Source of the DNA: Thermodesulfovibrionales bacterium | Lineage (GTDB): Bacteria > Nitrospirota > Thermodesulfovibrionia > Thermodesulfovibrionales > UBA9159 | Assembly (NCBI GenBank): GCA_919901585.1 | Contig: CAKKPH010000111.1 | Location: 1 to 38,528, forward strand | Direction of reading: 5' to 3' | DNA: 38,528 bases | Part shown: piece by piece, positions 1 through 9,838 of the stretch | Layout: each line of letters starts with the position of its first letter | Numbering within the stretch: the stretch's first letter is position 1 | The notes under the pieces: model-generated | What the model was told of the DNA's origin: nothing | The model's database searches: none | The model's input: the letters and a program-made list of their open reading frames with translations, nothing else | Position numbers and translations under genes: made by a program

Positions 1-7
1 TATCCCT

Positions 8-1180
8 ATGCTCCCTAAAGAGCTTTCCGAAGACATATGCAGCCTCAAGCCTGATGTCGAAAGGTTTGCCTTTACAGCCGAGATGGATTTCAGCAGGGAC
101 GGTGAAAGGGTCGGTGCGAGGTTTTATCCGAGTGTCATAAAAAGCAATGAGAGGATGACCTATACCTCTGTCAGGAAGATACTCGTTGATCAGGACAGAA
201 CTGAGCGTGAAAGATACGATTACCTGCTGCAAGACTTTGAGCTTATGAACGAACTCTGCGGTGTTTTGAGAGGGAAGAGGCTCAAGAGGGGGAGTCTTGA
301 TTTTGACCTGCCTGAGCCGGAGGTGCTCCTCGATATGCAGGGCAGGCCCGAGTCTATTATAAGCGCAGAGAGAAACCTTGCGCATATGATAATAGAGGAG
401 TTCATGATCGCTGCGAATGAGGCTGTAGCCGGCTATCTTGAAACAGAAGGAATACCGAGCCTCTACCGGATACACGAAGAGCCGGACCCGATGAAGCTCG
501 AAGATATAATGAAGGTTGCAAGACCCTTCCTCAGGCAGATGAGGAGGGCGCTTAAACCCTCTGACTTCTCTCAACTCCTTTCCGACATCAAGGGTACGCC
601 TGGAGAGGAGATCATAAACTATATGGTATTGAGGAGTCTGAAGCAGGCAAGGTATTCTCCGGCAAATGTCGGCCATTTCGGCCTTGCATCTGAGAGTTAC
701 ACCCATTTTACATCTCCCATAAGGAGGTATCCTGACCTTGTGGTTCACAGGATCCTCATGGAGGTGCTGACAAAAAGAGACCTGTCAGACGAAAGACTAA
801 AAGAGCTCGAATCTCTCCTCCCTGATATCGCCTTTCACTCGTCAAGGATGGAGCGCATGGCTGATGAGGCTGAGAGGGAGGTAATAGGTGCGATGAGGGT
901 CTGGTTTATGAAGGATAAGACAGGAGAGGAATATACCGGCAGGATTACAGGCGTCACACCCTATGGCCTCAGGGTCAGATTAAAGGATTTTTATGTAGAC
1001 GGTTTTATCCATCTGTCTTATATGACAGATGATTTTTATCAGTATAATGAGAAGACGATATCGCTGACCGGAAGACATACAAGAAGATCCTTCAAGATAG
1101 GAGATGAACTGAAGGTCAGGGTCGACAAGGTTGATATGGAAGAGAGGGAGATAGTCTTCGGTATATGTCCGCAGGATTAA
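8..1180 (+). CDS. rnr: Ribonuclease R / RNB-family 3'-5' exoribonuclease, C-terminal part (5' end outside window)
   Basis: RNB-domain motifs (YTHFTSPIRRYPDLVVHRIL) followed by a C-terminal S1-like domain (GEEYTGRITGVTPYGLRVRLKDFYVDGFIHLS); ORF begins at the window edge. Confidence 0.9.
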   Translation: MLPKELSEDICSLKPDVERFAFTAEMDFSRDGERVGARFYPSVIKSNERMTYTSVRKILVDQDRTERERYDYLLQDFELMNELCGVLRGKRLKRGSLDFDLPEPEVLLDMQGRPESIISAERNLAHMIIEEFMIAANEAVAGYLETEGIPSLYRIHEEPDPMKLEDIMKVARPFLRQMRRALKPSDFSQLLSDIKGTPGEEIINYMVLRSLKQARYSPANVGHFGLASESYTHFTSPIRRYPDLVVHRILMEVLTKRDLSDERLKELESLLPDIAFHSSRMERMADEAEREVIGAMRVWFMKDKTGEEYTGRITGVTPYGLRVRLKDFYVDGFIHLSYMTDDFYQYNEKTISLTGRHTRRSFKIGDELKVRVDKVDMEEREIVFGICPQD

Positions 1181-2004
1181 AAGATCTTCTCGATAGATTT
1201 TACAGGGAGTATAACTTCAGGGGAAGAATCCTCCATGATCCGATAGAATTTCCCTATCGCTATAAAGACCCGCGTGACATTGAGATCAGCGGCTTTATAG
1301 CCTCCTGTCTTGCATACGGCAGGGTTGTTTTATTCAAGCCGGTAATCGAAAAGCTTCTGTCTGTAATGGGCAATAGCCCGTATGCCTTTCTGGTGGATTT
1401 TGACCTAAAAAGAGATAGAAAATTTATTACATTTAAGTACCGGTTCAATGAAACCAGTGATATTGTCTGCCTGCTTTTTATTATCCACCAATTATTAATG
1501 AAATATGGTTCCCTTGAAAATACGTTTAAGAGACACTATAAGGCAGATGATCCGAATGCAGAGAACGGTATTGTCGGGCTTGCAGGTGAAATTAATTCGA
1601 TCAATACAGCAAAGGTTTACGGAGAAAATTTACATCCGTCAGGCCTGACCCAATTCTTCCCGTCTCCAGTAAAGGGCAGCGCCTGCAAGAGGATGAACCT
1701 TTTTCTGAGATGGATGATTCGCGACAGGGATGTCGATTTTGGCATCTGGAAAGGCGTGCCAAAGAATAAGCTTGTTATACCGCTGGATACGCATATTGCA
1801 AGGATATCCAAATGCCTCGGCTTTACTAAGCGCGCAGGGGCAGACTGGAAAGCAGCGGTAGAGATAACAGAAGCGTTGAAAAAGTTTGATTCTGAAGACC
1901 CGCTGAAGTATGACTTTGCCCTCTGTCACCACGGTATCTCCGGTGTCTGCAGGCCCGGCGATAAGTCGGGCTGCGGAGGGTGCGCTTTTTATGAAGAAGC
2001 CTGA
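1165..2004 (+). CDS. TIGR02757/DUF2400 family protein
   Basis: 280-aa ORF overlapping the end of rnr; DPRDIEISGFIASCLAYGRV, MNLFLRWMIRDRDVDFGIWK, LVIPLDTHIARI and FALCHHGIS motifs recall DUF2400. Confidence 0.8.
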   Translation: MSAGLKDLLDRFYREYNFRGRILHDPIEFPYRYKDPRDIEISGFIASCLAYGRVVLFKPVIEKLLSVMGNSPYAFLVDFDLKRDRKFITFKYRFNETSDIVCLLFIIHQLLMKYGSLENTFKRHYKADDPNAENGIVGLAGEINSINTAKVYGENLHPSGLTQFFPSPVKGSACKRMNLFLRWMIRDRDVDFGIWKGVPKNKLVIPLDTHIARISKCLGFTKRAGADWKAAVEITEALKKFDSEDPLKYDFALCHHGISGVCRPGDKSGCGGCAFYEEA

Positions 2005-2059
2005 TATATACGGGATAAAAAATTTGCCTTAGATACTATTTCTGGGGTATGCTTAATAC

Positions 2060-3274
2060 ATGAATATGCAGACCTTGATCCAACCGCTTATTCAAAGAAA
2101 CGCTGCAAAGATTGTCTTTGTTGTCCTTGACGGCGTTGGCGGGCTTCCTGTGAACAACAGGACTGAGCTTGAGGCTGCAGAAAAGCCCAATCTCGATGCG
2201 CTTGCAAGAAAGTCCGCATGCGGGCTTCATCTGCCTGTTGCTTACGGCATAACTCCCGGCAGCGGGCCGGGACACCTCGGCATATTCGGATACGACCCTC
2301 TTGATTATCAAATAGGCAGGGGCATACTTGAGGCCCTCGGACTCGGGCTGGAGGTAAAGAAGACCGATGTTGCGGTGAGGTGCAATTATGCTACCATCAA
2401 AGACGGCATTATTACAGACAGGAGGGCAGGGCGGATACCGACAGAGCAGAGCGGGAAACTTACAGGGAAACTCCAGAAAGATATAAAGAACATAGACGGG
2501 GTTGAAATCATTTTTGCTGCCGGAATGGAGCACAGATTTGCCGTAAGATTGCGATTCCCTGATGCGCTCGAACCTGACGCTGCCATGATACCTGACACTG
2601 ACCCACAGAAAGAAGGCAAGGCTCCACTGCCTCCGATACCGCTTTCAAAGAGCGCTGAAAAGGTCACTCCTGTCATAGCAAAATTGATTGAAGCGGCGCA
2701 TAATCTGCTCAAGAATGAGGAAAAGGCCAATTTTATTCTAACGAGAGGCTTTTCAGGCCTGCCGCATATTCCGGCTTTTCAGGAGGCTTTTGGGTTGAAG
2801 GCACTTGCCATTGCGACCTATCCGATGTACAGAGGGCTTGCAAAGCTTGTGGGGATGGAGGCTCCAGCAATCGAAGGGAGTGTTGAGGACGAGATAGGGT
2901 TCTTAAGGCAGAGATACAATGACTATGACTTTTTCTTTTTGCATGTGAAAAAAATTGACTCTTACGGAGAAGACGGCAACTTCGAAGGCAAGGCAGCAAG
3001 GATAGAGGAATTCGATAAGCTCCTGCCTCAATTGCTCGAATTAAGGCCGGATGTACTTATAATAACCGGCGACCATTCAACCCCTTCGCTCATAAAAGGT
3101 CATAGCTGGCATCCTGTGCCGGTAATGATAAATTCTCCATATGTCCTCGGAGATACATGCTCCTCATTTACTGAGAGGGAGTGCCTGAAAGGCGAACTCG
3201 GTATCTTTCCCGCCGTCAATATCCTGCCCTTAGCCCTTGCGAATGCAGGCAGGTTAAAAAAGTTCGGAGCATGA
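2060..3274 (+). CDS. apgM: 2,3-bisphosphoglycerate-independent phosphoglycerate mutase, archaeal ApgM type
   Basis: FVVLDGVGGLP, ITPGSGPGHLGIFGYDPL, ADHS-like ITGDHSTPS motifs. Confidence 0.9.
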   Translation: MNMQTLIQPLIQRNAAKIVFVVLDGVGGLPVNNRTELEAAEKPNLDALARKSACGLHLPVAYGITPGSGPGHLGIFGYDPLDYQIGRGILEALGLGLEVKKTDVAVRCNYATIKDGIITDRRAGRIPTEQSGKLTGKLQKDIKNIDGVEIIFAAGMEHRFAVRLRFPDALEPDAAMIPDTDPQKEGKAPLPPIPLSKSAEKVTPVIAKLIEAAHNLLKNEEKANFILTRGFSGLPHIPAFQEAFGLKALAIATYPMYRGLAKLVGMEAPAIEGSVEDEIGFLRQRYNDYDFFFLHVKKIDSYGEDGNFEGKAARIEEFDKLLPQLLELRPDVLIITGDHSTPSLIKGHSWHPVPVMINSPYVLGDTCSSFTERECLKGELGIFPAVNILPLALANAGRLKKFGA

Positions 3275-4686
3275 TAGATACGCATTGCCACCTTGATATG
3301 TATGATGAGGATAGGGAAGCGGTCATACAGCGTGCAAGAGATGCAGGCGCTGAGGCCCTCATCACCATCGGCTCGGACCCTCAGAGCAACATAAACAACC
3401 TTTCCATTGCTGAGGAGCATGACTTTGTTTATCTGTCTATAGGTATTCACCCTCATGATGCGAAGGACTTTACAGAGGATATATGCAACCATCTGAAGGC
3501 ATGGGCAATAGGCAATAGGCAAGAGGCAAGGGGCATTGATGCAGAACTCCGAACTCCGGAGTCCGAACTTCGAACTAACAAGGTCGTCGCTATCGGCGAG
3601 ACCGGCCTTGATTACCACTATGACCATTCGCCGCGTGATATACAGCAGGAGGTCTTTAGAAGACACCTCAGCCTTGCAAAAGAGACAGGACTCCCAGTCA
3701 TAGTCCACAGCCGCGAGGCAAAAGACGATACGCTTAGGATCCTTGCAGAATCAGGAGTGAACAAGGGTGTTCTACACTGTTTTTCAGGAGATATAGATAT
3801 GGCTGAGAAGGTGATGGGTATGGGTTTCCATATCTCAATAGCCGGGCCAGTCACATTCAAGAAGGCAAAGGGCCTTCAGGAGATAGCTGCGCTGATCCCT
3901 GATAACTATCTTTTGGTTGAGACAGATGCCCCCTTTCTCGCTCCTGAGCCGCTCAGGGGGAAAAAGAACGAACCGGCCCTTGTTGCTCATACCATAAAAA
4001 AGATAGCTGAACTTAGAGGCGTGAGGCCTGAAGACATAGACAGGATCACAACCCTTAATGCCAAAAGGCTGTTTAATATAGGCAGACTGCCTTCCAAGGG
4101 TGAGATTGCCTATAGGATAAGGGACAGCCTTTATCTGAATATTACGAACAGGTGCACAAGCAGATGCTCATTCTGCGTGAAATTTCATTCAGACTATGTT
4201 AAGGGGCATAACATGAGGCTCACTGACGAGCCGTCAGAAGACGAGCTTATAAATGCCATAGGAGACCCTTCAGTATATAAAGAGGTTGTCTTTTGCGGAT
4301 ATGGTGAGCCGCTCTTAAGGCTTGAGCTGGTAAAGAAGGTTGCAGGCTGGATAAAGGAGCATGGCGGTCATGTGAGGATTAATACAAACGGTCACGGGAA
4401 TCTAATTCATAAGAGGAACATACTCCCTGAGCTTGAGGGGATTGTTGATATTTTATCGATAAGCCTTGATGCGCAGGATGAGGAGACCTACAACAGTATA
4501 TGCTTGCCTGCATTCAAGGGCGCATACCAGGGAGTTATAGCCTTTCTAAGGGAAGCGAAGAAACATGTGCCTGATGTAACAGCCACGGTTGTCAGTATGG
4601 AAGGCGTTGATGTCGGGAAGTGCAGGGAGATTGCCGAGGACCTCGGAGTTCGGCTGAGGGTGAGAGACCTCGATGTGGTCGGTTAG
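3271..4686 (+). CDS. TatD-family metal-dependent hydrolase fused to a radical SAM domain (TatD-linked radical SAM type)
   Basis: ATGA overlap with apgM stop gives start at 3271 (MIDTHCHLDMYDEDRE); TatD motifs (IDTHCHLD, VVAIGETGLDYHYD, LPVIVHSREA, LLVETDAPFLAPEPLRGKKNEP) then radical SAM CxxxCxxC (NRCTSRCSFCVKFH) and GYGEPLLRLELV. Confidence 0.87.
   Translation: MIDTHCHLDMYDEDREAVIQRARDAGAEALITIGSDPQSNINNLSIAEEHDFVYLSIGIHPHDAKDFTEDICNHLKAWAIGNRQEARGIDAELRTPESELRTNKVVAIGETGLDYHYDHSPRDIQQEVFRRHLSLAKETGLPVIVHSREAKDDTLRILAESGVNKGVLHCFSGDIDMAEKVMGMGFHISIAGPVTFKKAKGLQEIAALIPDNYLLVETDAPFLAPEPLRGKKNEPALVAHTIKKIAELRGVRPEDIDRITTLNAKRLFNIGRLPSKGEIAYRIRDSLYLNITNRCTSRCSFCVKFHSDYVKGHNMRLTDEPSEDELINAIGDPSVYKEVVFCGYGEPLLRLELVKKVAGWIKEHGGHVRINTNGHGNLIHKRNILPELEGIVDILSISLDAQDEETYNSICLPAFKGAYQGVIAFLREAKKHVPDVTATVVSMEGVDVGKCREIAEDLGVRLRVRDLDVVG
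3504..3578. repeat. Two adjacent heptanucleotide repeat tracts inside tatD: GGCAATA-type x5 and GAACTCC-type x5
   Basis: GGCAATA GGCAATA GGCAAGA GGCAAGG GGCATTG (3504-3538) and GAACTCC GAACTCC GGAGTCC GAACTTC GAACTAA (3544-3578). Confidence 0.85.
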
Positions 4687-5936
4687 CGCACTGATGAGAT
4701 AAATTCTGCTGCCTTGTCTATCTCAACTTCTCCCTGAGAGCTGTCCGTGAGGTTTTTCCACTTGACCTTTCCTGAGGAGAGTTCGTCGTCTCCGATGATG
4801 AATGCATAATGCGAAGAGAGCCTGTCTGCCTTTCTCAATTGGCTTTTAAGGGAAGAGCCGTCAAGCCCGACCTCAACCCAAAGGCCTTTTGACCTCAGGT
4901 CTCCTGCTATAAGAAGCCCTTTGCTTACCGCATTATTGCCGATTGTAGCAATAAAGATATCCGGGCTCAGAGGTTTAAACTCCCTTGTCTCCTTAAGCAA
5001 AGCTGCGAGCCTTTCCATGCCGATTGCAAAACCGATTGCAGGGGTCACCGGGCCACCGAATTCATTGACAAGCCTGTCGTATCTGCCTCCGGCAGCCACT
5101 GCCTTCTGTGAGCCGAGGTGTTCGCTTGTCATTTCAAAAGTTGTGCTCGTGTAATAATCGAGCCCCCTTACGAGATTAGGGTTTAGAGTATATGAGATAT
5201 TCATGAGCTGAAGCATTGCGAGAACGTTGTCAAAATGGCTTCTGCATCCATTACATATGAAGGCTGTCACCTGCGGTACCTCTTTTCTTAAATCGATGCA
5301 CCTCTCTACCTTGCAGTCGAGTATCCTCAAGGGGTTATTGTCATACCTCCTCCTGCAGTCCGGGCAGAGGTCATTAAGCTTGTCATAGAAGTAAGCAAGA
5401 AGGGCTTTTTTGTATGAGGGCCTGCATTCTTCGCAGCCGATAGAATTGATCTCGAGGTTAAGGTTCCTGAGCCCGACTTTTCCGAGCAGCCTCATGAGCA
5501 TCGAGAGCAGCTCTGCATCCATCTCCGGTGCAGCAATGCCGAAGGCCTCAACACCTATCTGATAGAACTGCCTGAACCGGCCTTTCTGCGGCCTCTCGTA
5601 TCTGAACATAGGTCCGGAATAAAAGAACTTCTGAGGGGCCGGCAGGTTATAAAGATGGTTCTCAACATACGAACGGACAACAGAGGCTGTTCCTTCCGGT
5701 CTGAGCGTTATGCTCCTGCCTGCCCTGTCAGGGAAGGTGTACATCTCCTTCTCGACTATGTCTGTTGTCTCTCCGATGCTCCTTGTGAATATCCCGGTAG
5801 GCTCGATAACAGGTATCCTGATCTCGCTGTATCCGTAAACAGAGAATATCCCTCTTGCCTCTGACTCGATATGCTGCCATATCCGGATGTCAGGCAGCAG
5901 GATATCCTCAACACCTTTAAGCGCATTAAATTTCAC
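4683..5936 (-). CDS. hisS: Histidyl-tRNA synthetase
   Basis: LRPEGTASVVRSYVEN, FRYERPQKGRFRQFYQIGVEAFG, NLVRGLDYYTSTTFE, AAGGRYDRLV. ORF opens to 5966; likely GTG start (VKFNALKGVEDILLPD) near 5936. Confidence 0.95.
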   Translation of the reverse strand: MKFNALKGVEDILLPDIRIWQHIESEARGIFSVYGYSEIRIPVIEPTGIFTRSIGETTDIVEKEMYTFPDRAGRSITLRPEGTASVVRSYVENHLYNLPAPQKFFYSGPMFRYERPQKGRFRQFYQIGVEAFGIAAPEMDAELLSMLMRLLGKVGLRNLNLEINSIGCEECRPSYKKALLAYFYDKLNDLCPDCRRRYDNNPLRILDCKVERCIDLRKEVPQVTAFICNGCRSHFDNVLAMLQLMNISYTLNPNLVRGLDYYTSTTFEMTSEHLGSQKAVAAGGRYDRLVNEFGGPVTPAIGFAIGMERLAALLKETREFKPLSPDIFIATIGNNAVSKGLLIAGDLRSKGLWVEVGLDGSSLKSQLRKADRLSSHYAFIIGDDELSSGKVKWKNLTDSSQGEVEIDKAAEFISSVR

Positions 5937-6399
5937 CTTTCTCTTCCCCTTCTCTCTCCTTGTCAAAGTCGAGCATTCTCACGTGGCTCTCTATCAAACG
6001 CTTGACCTCCTCCTTGAAGTGCCTCCTGATGCCCTTCAGGTCCACGATATCCTCGTGTATCTTAACTACCTTCTCCTGCGCCCCATAGAGTATCTGCTCT
6101 GCCCTCAGCTCTGCCTCCTTGATGAGCAGCTCTGCCTCTTTCCTGGAATTGGTCTTGTAGTCCTCAACCATCTGCTGGGCAGTGATAAGTGTTTCCCTCA
6201 AGGTAGTCTCCATGTCCCTGTACTCCTTGATCTGGTTCTCTATGCGGTGCACCTGTTCTTTCAGTGAGGCGTTTTCACGGAGCAGGTCCTCCATCTCTTC
6301 TCTCACTATCTCAAGGAATGCATATACCTCTTCTACATCAAAACCCCTGAACTTTATCGGGAACTGCCGTTGCTGGATATCGAGCGGCGTGATCCTCAT
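5926..6399 (-). CDS. DivIVA-domain coiled-coil protein
   Basis: MRITPLDIQQRQFPIKFRGFDVEEVYAFLEIVREEMEDLL is a canonical DivIVA N-terminus; remainder is coiled coil. Confidence 0.9.
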   Translation of the reverse strand: MRITPLDIQQRQFPIKFRGFDVEEVYAFLEIVREEMEDLLRENASLKEQVHRIENQIKEYRDMETTLRETLITAQQMVEDYKTNSRKEAELLIKEAELRAEQILYGAQEKVVKIHEDIVDLKGIRRHFKEEVKRLIESHVRMLDFDKEREGEEKGEI

Positions 6400-6713
6400 A
6401 ACAATACACCTCCCTTCATTTTATAGGCAAGTTCTATCAGAGAACCTATAAGAAATCTCTGAATGAATATAATAGCAAGAATGACTATGATTGGTGAAAT
6501 ATCAACAGGACCGAGCCTGAACCCGATAATCCGTCTTATAGGCCTGAGGGCAGGTTCCGTGATAGCGTATAAAAACCTCACAACAGGATTGTAAGGGTCA
6601 GGATTCATCCAGCTTATGACAGCCGCAATTATGATGATCCATTTGTAGATATCCAGTATTATGTCGAGGATATTTGCTATTGCTATAATAAAATTGCCGA
6701 ATATAAACATCAA
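6396..6713 (-). CDS. YggT family membrane protein
   Basis: Two hydrophobic segments, AVISWMNPDPYNPVVRFLYAITEPALRPIRRII motif; ATGA overlaps with both neighbours. Confidence 0.9.
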   Translation of the reverse strand: MMFIFGNFIIAIANILDIILDIYKWIIIIAAVISWMNPDPYNPVVRFLYAITEPALRPIRRIIGFRLGPVDISPIIVILAIIFIQRFLIGSLIELAYKMKGGVLL

Positions 6714-7507
6714 TCCCTCCTTCCGAGTTCCTCTGCCCTCATAACCGCTGCAGATATAGTCTCTCTTACTAAATCATTTAGTCCCTTTTCATCAAGCACC
6801 TTAAGGCCTGCTGCGGTTGTCCCGCCAGGTGAGGTCACCATCTCCCTGAGTTTCTGAGGAGGCATACCTGTTTCGAGAAGTCCGGCTGTCCCTATGAATG
6901 TCTGCACAGCAAGTTCAGAGGCATCTCCCCTGCTTAATCCTGCTGAGACCCCTGCCTCTGTCATGGCCTCAACAAAAAATGCAAGGAAGGCAGGGCCGCT
7001 GCCCGAAAGGGCAGTGACTGCATTCATCTGCTTTTCCGGCAGGGTTAGCACATTGCCGACAGACATGAACACTTCCCTTACAGTATATATATCTTTATCA
7101 TCAAAACATTCGCACAGAGACATGACAGACATGCCCTTTTGTACGAGGGCAGGCGTATTAGGCATAACCCTGATCAGTTTCTTTGTCCTGAGCCTTGACT
7201 GGAGGTATGAAAGCGTTATGCCGGATGCGATGGATACCACAGTCTTTTCATCGGTGACTACGTCAGAAACCTCATCCAGTACCTCAGCGATAACCTGGGG
7301 CTTCACGGCAAGGATTACTATATCGCATGATGACGCGACTTCTTTATTTAAGTCAGTTGTCTTGACGCCGTAAGTCTGCTCAAGGTATTTCCTCCTGTTT
7401 TCGCTTGGCTCTGATACTAATATGCTGCTGACTGCTGACCGCTGACTGCTGACTATCCCCTTTAGCAACGCCTCTGCCATATTCCCGCCGCCTATGAACC
7501 CAATCAT
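6710..7507 (-). CDS. proC: Pyrroline-5-carboxylate reductase
   Basis: MIGFIGGGNMAEALLKG, LIRVMPNTPALVQKGMS, ALSGSGPAFLAFFVEAMTEAGVSAGL, VTSPGGTTAAGL. Confidence 0.95.
   Translation of the reverse strand: MIGFIGGGNMAEALLKGIVSSQRSAVSSILVSEPSENRRKYLEQTYGVKTTDLNKEVASSCDIVILAVKPQVIAEVLDEVSDVVTDEKTVVSIASGITLSYLQSRLRTKKLIRVMPNTPALVQKGMSVMSLCECFDDKDIYTVREVFMSVGNVLTLPEKQMNAVTALSGSGPAFLAFFVEAMTEAGVSAGLSRGDASELAVQTFIGTAGLLETGMPPQKLREMVTSPGGTTAAGLKVLDEKGLNDLVRETISAAVMRAEELGRRD
7427..7454. repeat. Heptanucleotide repeat GCTGACT x4 inside proC
   Basis: GCTGACT GCTGACC GCTGACT GCTGACT. Confidence 0.9.
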
Positions 7508-7589
7508 CCAGCCTCCACAAAGATTAGTTACTATATTCTAAATTAAATATAATTCTTTTTCTATTTATTTAATTCCCTTAAAAAAATAT

Positions 7590-7618
7590 TTGACAATAAA
7601 AGCTGGACTGGATATGAT
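7590..7618 (+). promoter_or_regulatory. Candidate sigma70-type promoter TTGACA-N17-TATGAT
   Basis: TTGACA at 7590-7595, 17-bp spacer, TATGAT at 7613-7618, ~43 bp upstream of the DUF1566 ORF start. Confidence 0.65.
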
Positions 7619-7660
7619 TATGACAAGCAAAAAATTGTTAGGGTGTGACAAGACGAGTCT

Positions 7661-9115
7661 ATGAGAATAAGAATACGTGGTTTACTGATAATTGTTAGCC
7701 TTGCGGCTGTTATTCTTTTGCCGTTTGCCGGATGGGCGGCTGTAATAGAGCTCCCTGAGACCGGACAGACCAAATGTTACAATTCAGGCGGGAATTTGAT
7801 TTCGTGTAGCAGCACAGGGCAGGACGGCAATGTACTGGCCGGAGTGGCTTGGCCGGGCACGAGGTTTACGGTAAGCGGCGACTGTATAACCGACAACCTG
7901 ACAGGGTTGATATGGACTAAAAGCGGGAATCAGCCGGGCAGGCTTATGAGCTGGCAGGAGTCTATTGATTACATAACAGGCATCATCAACACCGGTCTGT
8001 GCGGATATAAGGATTGGCGACTGCCTAACATAAATGAGATCGAAAGCATCGTGAATGCAGGGGTAACAAATCCTGCAGAGTGGCTTAACAAACAGGGTTT
8101 TATAGATGTCCAGTCTTCCGCTTACTGTTCTTCAACAACATATAGTCTTGACACTATCTATGCATGGTGTATAGATATGTGGAACGGAACAGTTAAAGCA
8201 GGCCTTAAAACAGAGATAAAATACATCTGGCCGGTCAGAGTCGGACAGTCAGGCATTCCCGATGCAAACTATCCTGCCAATATTTGGAAGACAGGCCAGA
8301 CAACCAGCTATTACTCATCTGATGACGGAAAGCTCCAGAAAGGCGTTACATGGCCTGACCCAAGATTTACTGATAACGGCAACGGGACAGTCACTGATAA
8401 CCTTACTGGGATGGCATGGCTTAAGGATACTAACTGTTTCAGCTCCATGACATGGCAGAACGCCCTGACTACTGTAGGCAATTTTAATTCTAACCCGCGG
8501 AATTTCAGTTGTTCAGGATATAACGCCAGCTTTAATGACTGGCACCTTCCAAACAGGAAAGAGCTTTTAAGCCTGATTGACCGTTCCAGCTCTAATCCTG
8601 CTTTTCCCTACTATCCTGTTCTGCCGGCTTATCGCCCTTTCCCGAATCTCAGTTCCTTTATATACTGGTCATCAACTTCGTATATGTATAATGCCGAGAA
8701 TGCATCGGTTGTCTCTCTGCTTGATGGAGAGATAAGCTTTAACTCTAAGGTGACCTATAATTACGTCTGGCCTGTACGTTATGGGGCTGGATCAGGCAAT
8801 AACTGCGCTGCAACCGTTTCTGTTGACTATTATCTGAATGTGCCTGTTATAAACTTCAACAATGTTTTTTTAAGGGCTACCTTTGTTTATACCCCGACTT
8901 CAGACGGTATTGTATGGTTTAAGCTGACCGGTTCCGGTGATGTGTCGGATTTGTCACCCTATAACAATTGCCAGGCCTCTACATTATCTGTTGCATATGT
9001 CTTGCATATACCTGAAATTGTTTTGAACAATATTTCTTATACTGCTGACTTGCAATATGTGCCAGGCTCCGGCAACGATATACTTTTTAAGGTCATTTCT
9101 GCAGCCATAAAATAG
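7661..9115 (+). CDS. Exported DUF1566 (Lcl C-terminal) domain protein with two DUF1566 units and a duplicated C-terminal module
   Basis: N-terminal hydrophobic signal ([27 protein letters not shown]); repeated DUF1566 motifs [29 protein letters not shown] and [24 protein letters not shown]. Confidence 0.85.
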   Translation: MRIRIRGLLIIVSLAAVILLPFAGWAAVIELPETGQTKCYNSGGNLISCSSTGQDGNVLAGVAWPGTRFTVSGDCITDNLTGLIWTKSGNQPGRLMSWQESIDYITGIINTGLCGYKDWRLPNINEIESIVNAGVTNPAEWLNKQGFIDVQSSAYCSSTTYSLDTIYAWCIDMWNGTVKAGLKTEIKYIWPVRVGQSGIPDANYPANIWKTGQTTSYYSSDDGKLQKGVTWPDPRFTDNGNGTVTDNLTGMAWLKDTNCFSSMTWQNALTTVGNFNSNPRNFSCSGYNASFNDWHLPNRKELLSLIDRSSSNPAFPYYPVLPAYRPFPNLSSFIYWSSTSYMYNAENASVVSLLDGEISFNSKVTYNYVWPVRYGAGSGNNCAATVSVDYYLNVPVINFNNVFLRATFVYTPTSDGIVWFKLTGSGDVSDLSPYNNCQASTLSVAYVLHIPEIVLNNISYTADLQYVPGSGNDILFKVISAAIK

Positions 9116-9130
9116 TTTTTCTGACGGCTT

Positions 9131-9835
9131 TCATCTTCTTTCTCCGAATATCGCTGAACCCACTCTGACCATTGTCGCCCCTTCCTTTATAGCTATTTCA
9201 AAGTCATTTGACATGCCCATTGAGAGTTCAGGGAGGTGAAAGCCTCTTTTTTCTGCTCTGTCTCTTAACTCCCGCAGTTTTGCAAAAAAGGGCTTTGACC
9301 TCCTGGGGTCTTCGAAATAGGGCGGCATGGTCATTATCCCTTCAAGTTTTAAATTCTTCAGATTTTTTATTATTATTTCGAGTAGCGGCATGGATTCATC
9401 TTCTGTAACCCCATGTTTTGTCACCTCATCGGATAGTTTGATCTGAACAAGAATTCTCTGAATCTTTCCAATCTTTTGCGCTTCGTTGTTGACTTCTTCT
9501 GCAAGCCCTACAGAGTCAATCGTATGAATAAGGTCAAACAGTTGGACCGCATATTTTGCCTTATTCTTCTGGAGATGTCCTATGAGATGCCACTCAGTCT
9601 TGAGATCTGAGATTTGAGATTTGAGATTTGAGATTTTTTTACGAGCTTCCTGCACCCTGTTTTCGCCGAATACCCTCAGCCCTGCATCAATCGCCTCTTT
9701 AATGCGTTCAATGCCTACTGTTTTTGAAACAGCAATGAGCCGGACTTCCTCAGGGCTGCGTCCGGCCTTCATCGCAGCGTGGGACATCCTCTTATACAGG
9801 TCGCTTATCCTTGATATAAGTGAAATATCATCCAT
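9131..9835 (-). CDS. yggS: YggS family pyridoxal-phosphate-binding protein
   Basis: [79 protein letters not shown]. Confidence 0.93.
   Translation of the reverse strand: MDDISLISRISDLYKRMSHAAMKAGRSPEEVRLIAVSKTVGIERIKEAIDAGLRVFGENRVQEARKKISNLKSQISDLKTEWHLIGHLQKNKAKYAVQLFDLIHTIDSVGLAEEVNNEAQKIGKIQRILVQIKLSDEVTKHGVTEDESMPLLEIIIKNLKNLKLEGIMTMPPYFEDPRRSKPFFAKLRELRDRAEKRGFHLPELSMGMSNDFEIAIKEGATMVRVGSAIFGERR
9601..9635. repeat. Heptanucleotide repeat TGAGATY x5 inside yggS
   Basis: TGAGATC TGAGATT TGAGATT TGAGATT TGAGATT. Confidence 0.95.
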
Positions 9836-9838
9836 GTC

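Noticed and set aside
3504-3578. CRISPR array
   Set aside because: Repeats are contiguous heptamers without spacers; no cas genes in the window.
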